A stretch of 28,984 bases of DNA from a virus. The stretch spans positions 1 through 28,984 of IMG/VR virus record IMGVR_UViG_3300046318_000412. One strand, given 5' to 3'. The notes under the pieces are model-generated. The model saw only the letters and a program-made list of their open reading frames with translations, made no database searches and was not told the origin of the DNA. Shown in pieces: positions 7,362 through 15,700 of the stretch. Made by a program: the position numbers and the translations under genes. Numbering within the stretch: the first letter of the stretch is position 1; each line of letters starts with the position of its first letter.

Positions 7362-8390
7362 TTATTTTAAGTACCCATTATGGAATGGATAGTAGAATTC
7401 TATCTCCTGATTTAATTCTTTAGCTAATTGCTCTGCTCTCTGTTGTGCTTCCCAAAATAGTTCCCAATTACTTTTGTTGCATAACATATCTCCTTTCAAA
7501 GCCATTCCATCGTCACTGTAGTAGGTTAGGGAGAGTTGTATCTTATGTGCTCCTAAGTTATTTGCAAAACGTACCATATCCTCAACTTCGTGTAGGTTTA
7601 GCATATTAATATTGTTTGAAATAAAGGAATTATCCTTTTCTTTTTTCACTATACTAGCTTTTTTGAAATACATCTCCAAGTTACGTTGTATAGTTTTAAA
7701 ATAATCTAACCTCCTTACCTTAATGTAGGTCTCAGGAGTTGTAGCATCTATTGAAAATCCTAAAGAGGTGTAGTCTGTGTATTCATTTAAAAATAAATCT
7801 TGATACTTTTCTCCTAAAACAGTAGCATTCGAGTAACTCCAAAACCACTTCCCTTCCATGTGAGTTCTCCAATCTACTTTATCTAGTACCTCAAATATCC
7901 TGCCTTTCCAAAAGGGTTCTGCTATACCTAGTACGGTAAATGATCTAAGGTGAGGTATTACTGGTTTTATCTTATCCAATAGCTGATCGGTATAATCTAC
8001 ACCGCCATCACGTTTCATAAACTCAACACTGGATCTAGGGCACATTATACATGCAGTTTCTGGTGTTGGATTCAATCCTCCTATATTACACCAAGTAGAT
8101 GGTAGGTTTAGTTCTATTTGTTCTGGGTATTCTAATACCTGTACGTTGTTGTCTTTTTGTAGTTGCTTAAAGAAGTAGGGACATTGCTTATTGTTACAGC
8201 TTGTGTGGAGAGCGTTGTTTAGAGTTTCAACCCTAACTTGTTTTAGTTTAGGGAGCTTTAATGCCTCTTCTATACTAAGGTTGTCTGTTATGAGGTTCCC
8301 ATAGTACTCTGTTTGGTGGCAGCATGACTGAAACTCACCATTAGCGTCTATCTTCAGCTTACTCCAAGGTAAAAAACAATATGCTTTCAT
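7362..8390 (-). CDS. Radical-SAM-like protein with an N-terminal SPASM-type cysteine set
   Basis: This 342-aa protein opens with CFLPWSKLKIDANGEFQSCC (C5, C23, C24), then GNLITDNLSIEEALKLPKL and C65/C70. This is the pattern of a SPASM/twitch auxiliary iron-sulfur domain, normally found after the radical SAM core. The likely core cysteines follow at C101, C114 and C117 (C-x12-C-x2-C, with CIMCP at the end) rather than the canonical C-x3-C-x2-C. Later segments fit a partial TIM barrel: SFTVLGIAEPFWKG (a GEP-like motif), TSLGFSIDATTPETYIKVRR and HKIQLSLTYYSDD. It lies among glycosyltransferases and its start shares one base with the stop of copy C. The substrate is unknown. Loss of radical SAM catalysis is possible given the altered cysteine spacing. 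Confidence 0.7.
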   Translation of the reverse strand: MKAYCFLPWSKLKIDANGEFQSCCHQTEYYGNLITDNLSIEEALKLPKLKQVRVETLNNALHTSCNNKQCPYFFKQLQKDNNVQVLEYPEQIELNLPSTWCNIGGLNPTPETACIMCPRSSVEFMKRDGGVDYTDQLLDKIKPVIPHLRSFTVLGIAEPFWKGRIFEVLDKVDWRTHMEGKWFWSYSNATVLGEKYQDLFLNEYTDYTSLGFSIDATTPETYIKVRRLDYFKTIQRNLEMYFKKASIVKKEKDNSFISNNINMLNLHEVEDMVRFANNLGAHKIQLSLTYYSDDGMALKGDMLCNKSNWELFWEAQQRAEQLAKELNQEIEFYYPFHNGYLK

Positions 8391-9157
8391 TAAATATGCT
8401 TTACGTATAGGTCCATAGGTAGTTTTGAATCTATATGGTTATTTAGATGAGATTGCACTTTGCTTATCATCAAATCATGGTTAGTTCTATCCTGGCTAAC
8501 TCCCTGTATAAAATATGGTTGGTATTTTTCTAAATACTCTTCCAATGTGCAACTGGAGTAGATATAGAATGCGTGTTCTTCGATACATCCTTCTAATTTA
8601 TTTTCAATAGCGATATCAAGTAACACTTGTCCTAGTGTAGTATCTCTTGTATATATCATACTAAAATTAGGACTTATTAATCCATCTCCTAATTCCCAAC
8701 TATACTTACTAAATCCCTCTTCCATTTTTAAAAAGAATTGACTTAGTTTATCAGAAGGATTTGGAAATGCTTCTAGTAGTGCCGATACTACTTTACTATG
8801 TTGAGAGTATAGAGGACATTGTACTGGCCTGGTCTTTAAGTATTGGTAAAACTGAGTATCTAAAGGTCTTAGTATGTAACAATCCCAATCTAACATCATT
8901 ACTTCTTTAAATTCTTCAAGTGCTAGTTTTAATGCTATCAACTTGTTTCCGTATTGAGTATTATCTGTATTGAAATATGGGTACAGGTCTTCAGAGACTA
9001 ATCTAGTCTCGTATCCTAATTCTTTAAACATACTCTCATTATCCTCTCCCCATACGTAAACTATTTCTTGTTTTGGATATACAGGAAAGGGAGGTAGTTC
9101 TCTAATTGTTGCAGGATTGCTCCCCCAATATGCTCTAATTATTTTTATGGTGCTCAT
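8390..9157 (-). CDS. Putative glycosyltransferase, DWDC family copy C
   Basis: This 255-aa protein is the most divergent of the three DWDC paralogues. It carries KIIRAYWGS, IVYVWGEDNESMF, EVMMLDWDC (D90-W91-D92), CPLYSQHS, ISPNFSMIYTRD and a final LYVKHI. It lacks the GD after YWG and the PLYVYP block, so its substrate may differ from those of A and B. The DxD suggests a metal-dependent GT-A nucleotide-sugar transferase. The ATG at 9157 gives a 23-base overlap with the upstream gene. No closer ATG keeps the conserved RAYWG start, so the overlap is probably real. It overlaps the radical-SAM-like gene by one base (TAATG). Confidence 0.7.
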   Translation of the reverse strand: MSTIKIIRAYWGSNPATIRELPPFPVYPKQEIVYVWGEDNESMFKELGYETRLVSEDLYPYFNTDNTQYGNKLIALKLALEEFKEVMMLDWDCYILRPLDTQFYQYLKTRPVQCPLYSQHSKVVSALLEAFPNPSDKLSQFFLKMEEGFSKYSWELGDGLISPNFSMIYTRDTTLGQVLLDIAIENKLEGCIEEHAFYIYSSCTLEEYLEKYQPYFIQGVSQDRTNHDLMISKVQSHLNNHIDSKLPMDLYVKHI

Positions 9158-10124
9158 CCCAGTATTTTTTAAAACGTGAATGACTCAGGTATTCCTGTAA
9201 GCCTAGTTCTATACATTCCTCAAAGTATCTCTGAGATTCTCTCTGTTCTAGGCTCTTGTCTAGTGCAAAGTGTATTTTATTAAACCAAACATGCTCCCAG
9301 TCTACTAGTCCTTCTTTTTCTATATTTGAGTCCACCGGGTAGTACCATGCTTCGGACTTACCTTTGTATCTTTGTGATTTATCTCCGTAATTACTGTTTG
9401 CTAAAAATACCCTATCGGTTAAGGTGTCTACTTGATAATCTCCCTCTCTAATAACGTGTCCTAATATTCCCTGGTCAGTAAGTAGCCAGAACCATTCCGG
9501 TACTTCTTCTCCTTTTGTACTTACTAAGTCTCTATGCCAATTATGGTACTCTTTTAATAGTGTCAGGTTGTTAATACATAGAAAAGATGTATTAGGAGAC
9601 CAGTCTGATGTGTTGTAGTTATCTGGGAAAGGTATGTGAGATATCTGTTTATCCCAATCCTCTTTCTCAAAGTAATAATATCCTCTCGGTATTTCCCAAT
9701 GGGTAACTGTTAGGTCCTTATCAAGCATCTGCTGAGGTAATTTAGTTCGAATTATCATATCCTGATCTAAAAATACGAATGGGGATGTTTGATGTGCTAG
9801 GCACTTAATTTTACCACTAGTCCAGAAATACGCCGGATCTACTTTTGATTTTGAATATCCATTTAAGAAGTTAATATCAATCTCATCATATAAGTGATGT
9901 ATATTGAATTGTCTATAAAACTCTAACCCTACTGAGTCTGTGTATAGTTTAATAGGTCCGTTAAGTTCTTTGTAGTAGGCTGCTGATAATATAGTATAAA
10001 GTATCTGAATGTCTGGTTGATCGTAGCAGTTTCCTTTCAGTAGCCTCGTTGATTCAAATCCATGACCTCTTAATCTCTCCTTATGAAAGAAAGGTGCTGT
10101 CCAATTTACGTGTATTCCTTTCAT
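9135..10124 (-). CDS. Putative glycosyltransferase with DQD motif (DUF6734-like)
   Basis: This 329-aa protein resembles a second glycosyltransferase-like family that I associate with DUF6734. It has a helix with LYTILSAAYYKELNGPIKLY then TD, VDPAYFWTSGKIKCLA before the metal site, and PFVFLDQDMII (D120-Q121-D122) as the DxD at a strand end. NTSFLCINN near the middle is the usual acceptor-side strand, and TDQGILGHVI follows. The C-terminal region (VWFNKIHFALDKSLEQ) is typical of GT-A enzymes with a late metal-binding histidine, here IHFALDK. It starts two bases after the next upstream gene, with which it shares the FW-x2-x-K-x-K block and DxD, so the two are distant paralogues. Confidence 0.68.
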   Translation of the reverse strand: MKGIHVNWTAPFFHKERLRGHGFESTRLLKGNCYDQPDIQILYTILSAAYYKELNGPIKLYTDSVGLEFYRQFNIHHLYDEIDINFLNGYSKSKVDPAYFWTSGKIKCLAHQTSPFVFLDQDMIIRTKLPQQMLDKDLTVTHWEIPRGYYYFEKEDWDKQISHIPFPDNYNTSDWSPNTSFLCINNLTLLKEYHNWHRDLVSTKGEEVPEWFWLLTDQGILGHVIREGDYQVDTLTDRVFLANSNYGDKSQRYKGKSEAWYYPVDSNIEKEGLVDWEHVWFNKIHFALDKSLEQRESQRYFEECIELGLQEYLSHSRFKKYWDEHHKNN

Positions 10125-10126
10125 AA

Positions 10127-11014
10127 CTATACATTTTTTATAACTTTAATTTTCTCCTGCAATTCCTCTGTGTCATGTAACCTACTCGACTTAATACATC
10201 TATATAGGAATTCTATTTCTTTTTCGTAATCAAATCCTTGTTGGTTCTGTTTGAATCGAGATTTATCTACTCCGTAATGCTTACAATATCGTGATATTTC
10301 TCTATGATTCCAAATGCCGTTTTCAACTTCGTCTAGTGTATACTTGATATTGTTACAATCCCAAATATTCTTGCAAAGTGCTTGATGAGGTATTTGTCTA
10401 CTACTTAACCACTGTTTAAGCATTAACTGTTCTGATAGTATCATATAGTTTGCAGATAAGTCATCTATGTACATTGCTGATAACTCTACGTGGTTCTGTA
10501 GAGCCTGTTTTGCATACTCTCTAGCAAATTGCGGGTCTGGTAGGTACAGTAAGCTGACATTAGCTGCTAAGTCATTCACATACTTGATTGGTTTTGACAG
10601 TGATTGATTTGCTTTGTTGTTTTCTTTTGGGTACCAGGTATTGGCTTGCTCGTTGTACGTAAAAATAACTTGATCTTTTAAGTGCTCATCTATATTAGTA
10701 TAAATCAGAAAATCGTGATCAACTACTACTAAGGGTATTTTAGTTTCACTTACTATCTTCGATTTGCAGCTTGACCAAAATACCTCTCGATTTATTTTCT
10801 CAGGATACGATAAATGACGTATGTCGTCCCATAGGCTAAGTACTCCTAGTTGAGATAGCACACCGTTTGTCATTTCATCACAGTACATAACGGTTTTATG
10901 GTTAGGATGATGCTTTTTCCATAAACAGATAGAAGCTACTAAAATAAGTAGCTCCAGTTTGCTGTAGAATGATCTATCTCCTTTTACATTTTCTAAAACC
11001 CAAATTGCTTCCAT
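10127..11014 (-). CDS. Putative glycosyltransferase with DHD motif (DUF6734-like)
   Basis: This 295-aa protein is a distant paralogue of the gene at 9135. It has KLELLILVASICLWKKHH, a short strand KTVMYCDEMTN, REVFWSSCKSKIVSE, and PLVVVDHDFLIYT (D99-H100-D101) as the candidate DxD. ANVSLLYLPDP occupies the place of the NTSFLCIN strand in its neighbour. The C-terminal about 60 residues are basic and helical (YCKHYGVDKSRFKQNQ and following). A GT-A fold is inferred from the DxD strand and neighbourhood. It is the first gene of the modification island in transcription order, three bases after the small B-repeat-like protein, so fibre and island genes appear to share one transcript. Confidence 0.65.
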   Translation of the reverse strand: MEAIWVLENVKGDRSFYSKLELLILVASICLWKKHHPNHKTVMYCDEMTNGVLSQLGVLSLWDDIRHLSYPEKINREVFWSSCKSKIVSETKIPLVVVDHDFLIYTNIDEHLKDQVIFTYNEQANTWYPKENNKANQSLSKPIKYVNDLAANVSLLYLPDPQFAREYAKQALQNHVELSAMYIDDLSANYMILSEQLMLKQWLSSRQIPHQALCKNIWDCNNIKYTLDEVENGIWNHREISRYCKHYGVDKSRFKQNQQGFDYEKEIEFLYRCIKSSRLHDTEELQEKIKVIKNV

Positions 11015-11017
11015 GTA

Positions 11018-11470
11018 CTATAGGAACTGTGCGTATAATGTACTGTAGGAGTTACATGCATTTGCATCTAGATTAAGAGTATTACTGTAAGATATTACAG
11101 TCCCTCCGTTAGGTAATGTCCACCATCCATTAAAAGTGTACCCGTAGTTTACAGTACACGCTATTGATATATACGTATACGTACCTGTATATGCTTGTCT
11201 ATCGTGTCCTATTAAACTGGTGCTTGTAGATTGCTCTGTCCATGGGTATAGTATACGGGCATATCCTTTAGTAAAATTTGACGTAGCTATATTTATCCAT
11301 ATTAGAGGATTTCCTGGTACGTAGTAGTTAACGTTTAGGCTGCTTAGTGAACGCTGTGGATATGTAGCAGTACCCATGATACCGCTAAAACTGCTACTTG
11401 ACCTGTTGGTATATTGTCCAAATGTCGAGATTAGTCCTCGATTTGTAGAGGTTATTGCTTTATATCCCAT
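11018..11470 (-). CDS. Small putative virion protein with a Listeria-Bacteroides B-repeat-like end
   Basis: This 150-aa protein is rich in Ser, Thr, Tyr and Gly. About residues 104-150 carry CTVNYGYTFNGWWTLPNGG and then, near the end, TLYAQFL. That matches the InlB B-repeat/Flg_new pattern (GYTFxGWxT...TLYAxW/F), a small beta-grasp-like module found in bacterial surface adhesins. The first about 100 residues are not recognised. C105 and C139 could pair. It follows directly on the 177-aa gene with no gap and precedes the glycosyltransferases by three bases. A surface or adhesion role fits the neighbouring fibre genes but is inferred. Confidence 0.65.
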   Translation of the reverse strand: MGYKAITSTNRGLISTFGQYTNRSSSSFSGIMGTATYPQRSLSSLNVNYYVPGNPLIWINIATSNFTKGYARILYPWTEQSTSTSLIGHDRQAYTGTYTYISIACTVNYGYTFNGWWTLPNGGTVISYSNTLNLDANACNSYSTLYAQFL

Positions 11471-12004
11471 TTATATCTCGTCTATTATATTGCCACTTCC
11501 AAACATAGAGGCATATACCTCTTTTACTTTTGCATAAGAGTGCTCGTATATGCTCCCTGTGATTAATCCTAAATCTAGTAACGTCTTCTCTACCTCTCTA
11601 CTTCCTGAGGTGGTTGTCTCGAATGTCTCCTCTCTTTGTTTTACTATCTCTTCTCCGTTTTCGTCAAAGTCGATATAGTCGACTAATTCCGTATGGAATG
11701 ATGATGATACGAAAGGTTCGGTTACTAAAACACTTGCTGTTACTGGAAATTCATACCACATAGGATACTCTCTCCATTCTCCATCATATGACATTGAAAC
11801 TGCTACTCTACCGTACGGTTCTGGAGTATCTTCTAGGTACTTTGGGAAGTTAGATGCTGCTGCTTGTGGTGTCTCATAGTGAGCTACTGATGTACCTACA
11901 ACACCTCTTAGTTTGTTTAACTGATAGTGCTCTATTCTGACATAGAAGCTATCTAAATGATCTCCTTCAAAGGTCTCAATTGACTGTGATACTATAAATC
12001 CCAT
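11471..12004 (-). CDS. Hypothetical protein, possibly virion-associated
   Basis: This 177-aa acidic protein is not recognised. About residues 20-105 look beta-rich (FYVRIEHYQLNKL, GRVAVSMSYDGEWREYPMWY, FPVTASVLV). About residues 110-150 are acidic (YIDFDENGEEIVKQREETFE), and the C-terminus is helical (YAKVKEVYASMFGS). No signal peptide or membrane segment is seen. It sits between the small DUF7936-like pair and the B-repeat-like protein, with an 18-base upstream gap and an A-only leader (AATAAAAAAAAAATAATAAA). The position downstream of a large fibre suggests a fibre-assembly or accessory part, but nothing specific shows it. Confidence 0.72.
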   Translation of the reverse strand: MGFIVSQSIETFEGDHLDSFYVRIEHYQLNKLRGVVGTSVAHYETPQAAASNFPKYLEDTPEPYGRVAVSMSYDGEWREYPMWYEFPVTASVLVTEPFVSSSFHTELVDYIDFDENGEEIVKQREETFETTTSGSREVEKTLLDLGLITGSIYEHSYAKVKEVYASMFGSGNIIDEI

Positions 12005-12022
12005 TTTATTATTTTTTTTTTA

Positions 12023-12373
12023 TTAGATTGATCCTGTTGTCTCTGTTTCTGCAGGTGCCCATGGTAGTGGAGTATCTACATATTTAGGAGCAACTTGAGT
12101 ATCAATTTGTTTTTGAATTCTTTCTTGCATGTGAGGTTTGTCAGCATGTGCTTCTAACCACTCGATTACATCTGCTTCTACTAGTTCAGCTAGAGGTTTA
12201 AATGCTGCATCACCAGGTGCAGGCATTGGTGTAACTCCTGCGAAAGTACCTTCGATACCGTCTTCGTTTACTCCTTTGTAGTCGTACCTAACTCTTGTTA
12301 CTACGTCTGTTAATTCACCAAGTGTTGGTGCTACTTCAATTTTGTTTACTGTGAATGTGTAAGTAATTGCCAT
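12023..12373 (-). CDS. DUF7936-like small phage protein, copy 2
   Basis: This 116-aa protein starts MAITYTFTVNKIEVAP, followed by VVTRVRYDYKGVNEDGIEGT, and ends LPWAPAETETTGSI. It resembles a small family common in T4-like marine phages that I associate with DUF7936; its function is unknown to me. The next gene upstream is a clear paralogue, sharing the MAITY start, the RVRYDY/EVRYAY strand, the DVIEWLEA/LVIEWLEA helix and the LPWAPAE end. The pair probably arose by tandem duplication. The leader is AATAAACAAAAATAAAAA with no Shine-Dalgarno. Residues 1-60 should form a small beta domain and 60-95 helices. Confidence 0.72.
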   Translation of the reverse strand: MAITYTFTVNKIEVAPTLGELTDVVTRVRYDYKGVNEDGIEGTFAGVTPMPAPGDAAFKPLAELVEADVIEWLEAHADKPHMQERIQKQIDTQVAPKYVDTPLPWAPAETETTGSI

Positions 12374-12389
12374 TTTTTATTTTTGTTTA

Positions 12390-12743
12390 TTAGATTGATC
12401 CTGATACTGGTGCTTGTTCTGCTGGTGCCCATGGTAGTGTGCTTCCTCTATAAATAACACCTGATTGTTGTTCAATGTGAGCTTCGATTGCAGCTTGCAT
12501 TACTTCTAAGTTAGCATTTGCTTCTAACCACTCAATTACTAGCTCTTCTGTTAGCTCATCTATTGGTGTAAAGTCTGCTGAATCTGGAGTTGGAAGAGTT
12601 GTTGCACCTGGATAAGTTGATGTGATGTTATTCTCATCTGTTCCGATGTAAGCATATCTTACTTCTGTGATTACTTGTTCTAAGTCTCCTACTGTAGGTA
12701 CTGCTTTTAATTCGTGGATTTGGTAACTGTAAGTGATTGCCAT
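12390..12743 (-). CDS. DUF7936-like small phage protein, copy 1
   Basis: This 117-aa protein starts MAITYSYQIHELKAVP, continues VITEVRYAYIGTDENN, then ELVIEWLEANANLEVMQAAI, and ends LPWAPAEQAPVSGSI. It is the paralogue of the next gene downstream and resembles the same small T4-like phage family. It starts one base after the stop of the giant fibre at 12745, so it is probably made alongside it. The function of the family is not established to my knowledge; small proteins next to fibres are sometimes attachment or chaperone factors. The TATTTAT core near 12450 is inside coding sequence and probably incidental. Confidence 0.72.
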   Translation of the reverse strand: MAITYSYQIHELKAVPTVGDLEQVITEVRYAYIGTDENNITSTYPGATTLPTPDSADFTPIDELTEELVIEWLEANANLEVMQAAIEAHIEQQSGVIYRGSTLPWAPAEQAPVSGSI

Positions 12744-12744
12744 T

Positions 12745-15700
12745 TTATTTATTTGTTAACTGTTTTACTAATTGTTTTAATTCGTCTATTTGTGTTTGTT
12801 GTTCTTTTATACACTCTATAAGTAAGGATACTGTATTTCCGTACGATACTGATAATTCTCCTTTTGCATTCTCAGATACAAGCTCTGGCATAGCCTCTCT
12901 CATTTCTTGAGCTATTACTCCGGCATGTCTTTTCTCTTTATCGTCAAGATCGGTTCTAGTAAATGTAACCCCTCTTACTTTTTTAATTCTCTCTAATGGG
13001 TTATCTATAACTTGAACATTGTCCTTTACTCTAGCATCTGAATATGCTATAACGTCTCCAGAACACCAGATGTTTGTCGATATTGCAGCCATTGTAGTAC
13101 CTGCTTGTTGTACAAGCATACCATGGCTTGATAAGTTAGATGCTGTTCCTCCATGGTTAGGATGTGACCAGGCTATTCCATAGTGGTTAGATGCACTTGA
13201 TCCGTCGGCTGCCAATTTATACGCATCACCCATTGCAAACACTCCTTGTAAGCGAGTTGATGTATATACTCCTACTACGGTATTTCCATAATTATCATCT
13301 ATGTAGAAGTTACCATTAGCTCTTGTAGCTCTTGCTGCGTTTCCTGTAATTGCAATACCCCAAGTACCTGATGCATTTCCTCCTGTTAGGGTTGGTGCAA
13401 ATGAATTATAATTACCTGAGTGTAGTATTGTGTACCAAGCATTCCATCCACCTGATGTTTGTCTTCTCAATCTCCAGTCATCTCCCCAAAATGAACCTGC
13501 CATTTGCCATCTATATCCATCAGAGCCAGACCATGAGTTACCTGCTACCGTAAGCCAGTTCCACCAATCTGATGATGGCATACCTGTTGTACTATTCCCA
13601 AAATAAAATCCTGATGAGTTTGAAGAATCAGATGCATTAGCACTCTGTGATGTTCTATCTTTAGATCTACCATTTGCTCCATCTCCATACACAACATTAT
13701 TTGCTCCTGAGAATGTGCCTGCTACTGCTAGGCTGTTTAGATTAGACGTAGATGCAGGATCTGTGTAATATCCTGTATTATTTGAATCGTAGAAGATAGG
13801 TGCTCTAAAGTCTCCACTAGCTACTGCAATACCTCCGGTTGTTACACCAAATACATCAGCTCCTGCAGCATCTGAATAAAAGTGTATATCACTTGTACTA
13901 TTAATACCGGCTGATGTTCTTTTTCCTATATACCATGTACTACCTGCTCCTCCTTGAAATCTAACCATTGCTTCATACCCAGTACCTGGGTTTATGTATA
14001 GGTACTTGTTTGAGGCTCCTGTTATGGTTAGGTCATATAAGTTACTTGTTGAAGCTGGATCTACATAGTACCCTGTATTGTTATTATCGTAGAATATTGG
14101 AGCTCTAAGAGAACCGTTTGAATATCCTGTACCTATGTCATGTATATCGGTACTGTTCTTATACATTGCACCGTACTGCCACATTGTACTTCCACAATAT
14201 ATCCCTGATGGGTGCCATGATGCTGCTCCTGTTCCTCCTACGTTACCATTACCTCTATAAGAGTACGAGTATACCTCGTTGAAGTTGATGTTAGGAGCTT
14301 GAGATGCTGCGACTGTTCCGAAAGAAGTTACAAGGGATATTTCCCATCCATTATTCCAGTTTCCTGCACTACCGTTTGAATATCCTCCCATAAAATCCAT
14401 AACAGATACTACTGGGTGTGTCCAAACTGTTGATGTTTCTCCTATCCATACACAGTCGTACCCTCCTTGGTTACCGAATCTAACTGTTTGAGCTACTGAA
14501 CTCTCTCCTCCTAAATAAGTGGCTGAGAAGTTATAAGCTCCTGCTGAATATGAGTAGTTTCCTAACAAGTACTCAGCAGTTTGATTAGTTTGATAATTAT
14601 AAATCCTTACCTTCATCGACCACATAGTGTCGTTAGCTCTATTAGGAAGTCTGATTTTTATAGCTCCGGCTACTGTACCTGGTGTGTATGAATACGCTGC
14701 TCCTTTGGGTGCAAAAACACGAGATGTTACACCTCCTGATGAGTGTCCATTACTTCCGAAAGCACCATCTGAAAATACACTTCCTGCTATTCTAGCAGAG
14801 GTAGTTGCAGAGTTTGGATCTGTATAGTATGCCGAATCATTAGCATCGTAATAAATTGGCGAGTACATACTCTGACCTGACTGTACATATGTAGATGAAT
14901 ATATGTATCCTGATGTCTGTAAAATCCCTCCTCCTGATACAGATGCTACGTTGGTACCACTTCTTCTAAATATCCACCCTCTTGAACTATCGTCGTTCAT
15001 TGTAAAATACGTAGCCCAGTCTCCTGATACTGATCCGTGAGTACCAAAAGTAGGTGTTCCTGCAAACATTAAACCATAACTAGGTTGTCCAGATACTCCT
15101 CCGTTATATAGAGAGATACCGTTACCGGTTGTACTACTTGAATTGGCAACTCCTATATAAGCTCCATTTAGGGTACTAAATAAACTAGTTGAAGCTGGGT
15201 TTGCGTAGTATCCTGTATCGTTTGAATCGTAGAAGATAGGGGATCTCATATCTACAGTAGCAGTTACTGCACCTCCTGATGATATGTTAAATCTAGAAAG
15301 ACCATTCGTGATATCTCTAATTTCAAATCCTCCATTTGCTACACCGTTTATGTATGGGTTAACACCCCATCGTATACCTCCTACAGCGCCTGTATAGTCT
15401 AACTCTAAGTTAGACATGTAAGCTCTAATATTCCCGTTAACATCTAGTTTATACGAGCTGTTTGGTGTACTACCAATCGCAACGTTACCTGATGAGTTTA
15501 TTGATAATCTGTTATTATCGTATCCTCCTGTATATATTGTAAATCCTTCAGAAGCATTACCTAAAGCTAGTGCTCCAAATTTAAGTCCATTATAGCTATT
15601 AATTCCCGATATAGCGTTACTTTGCAATCTCATTGTACCATGAGCTGCTGTAGTACCGGTTACATCTTGGTAGAATCCGTTACTATCTAATCCTGTACTA

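Noticed and set aside
12450-12456. TATTTAT core within the DUF7936-like gene
   Set aside because: It is inside coding sequence with no ATG following in range. It is treated as a chance copy, as are those near 3198 and 27212.
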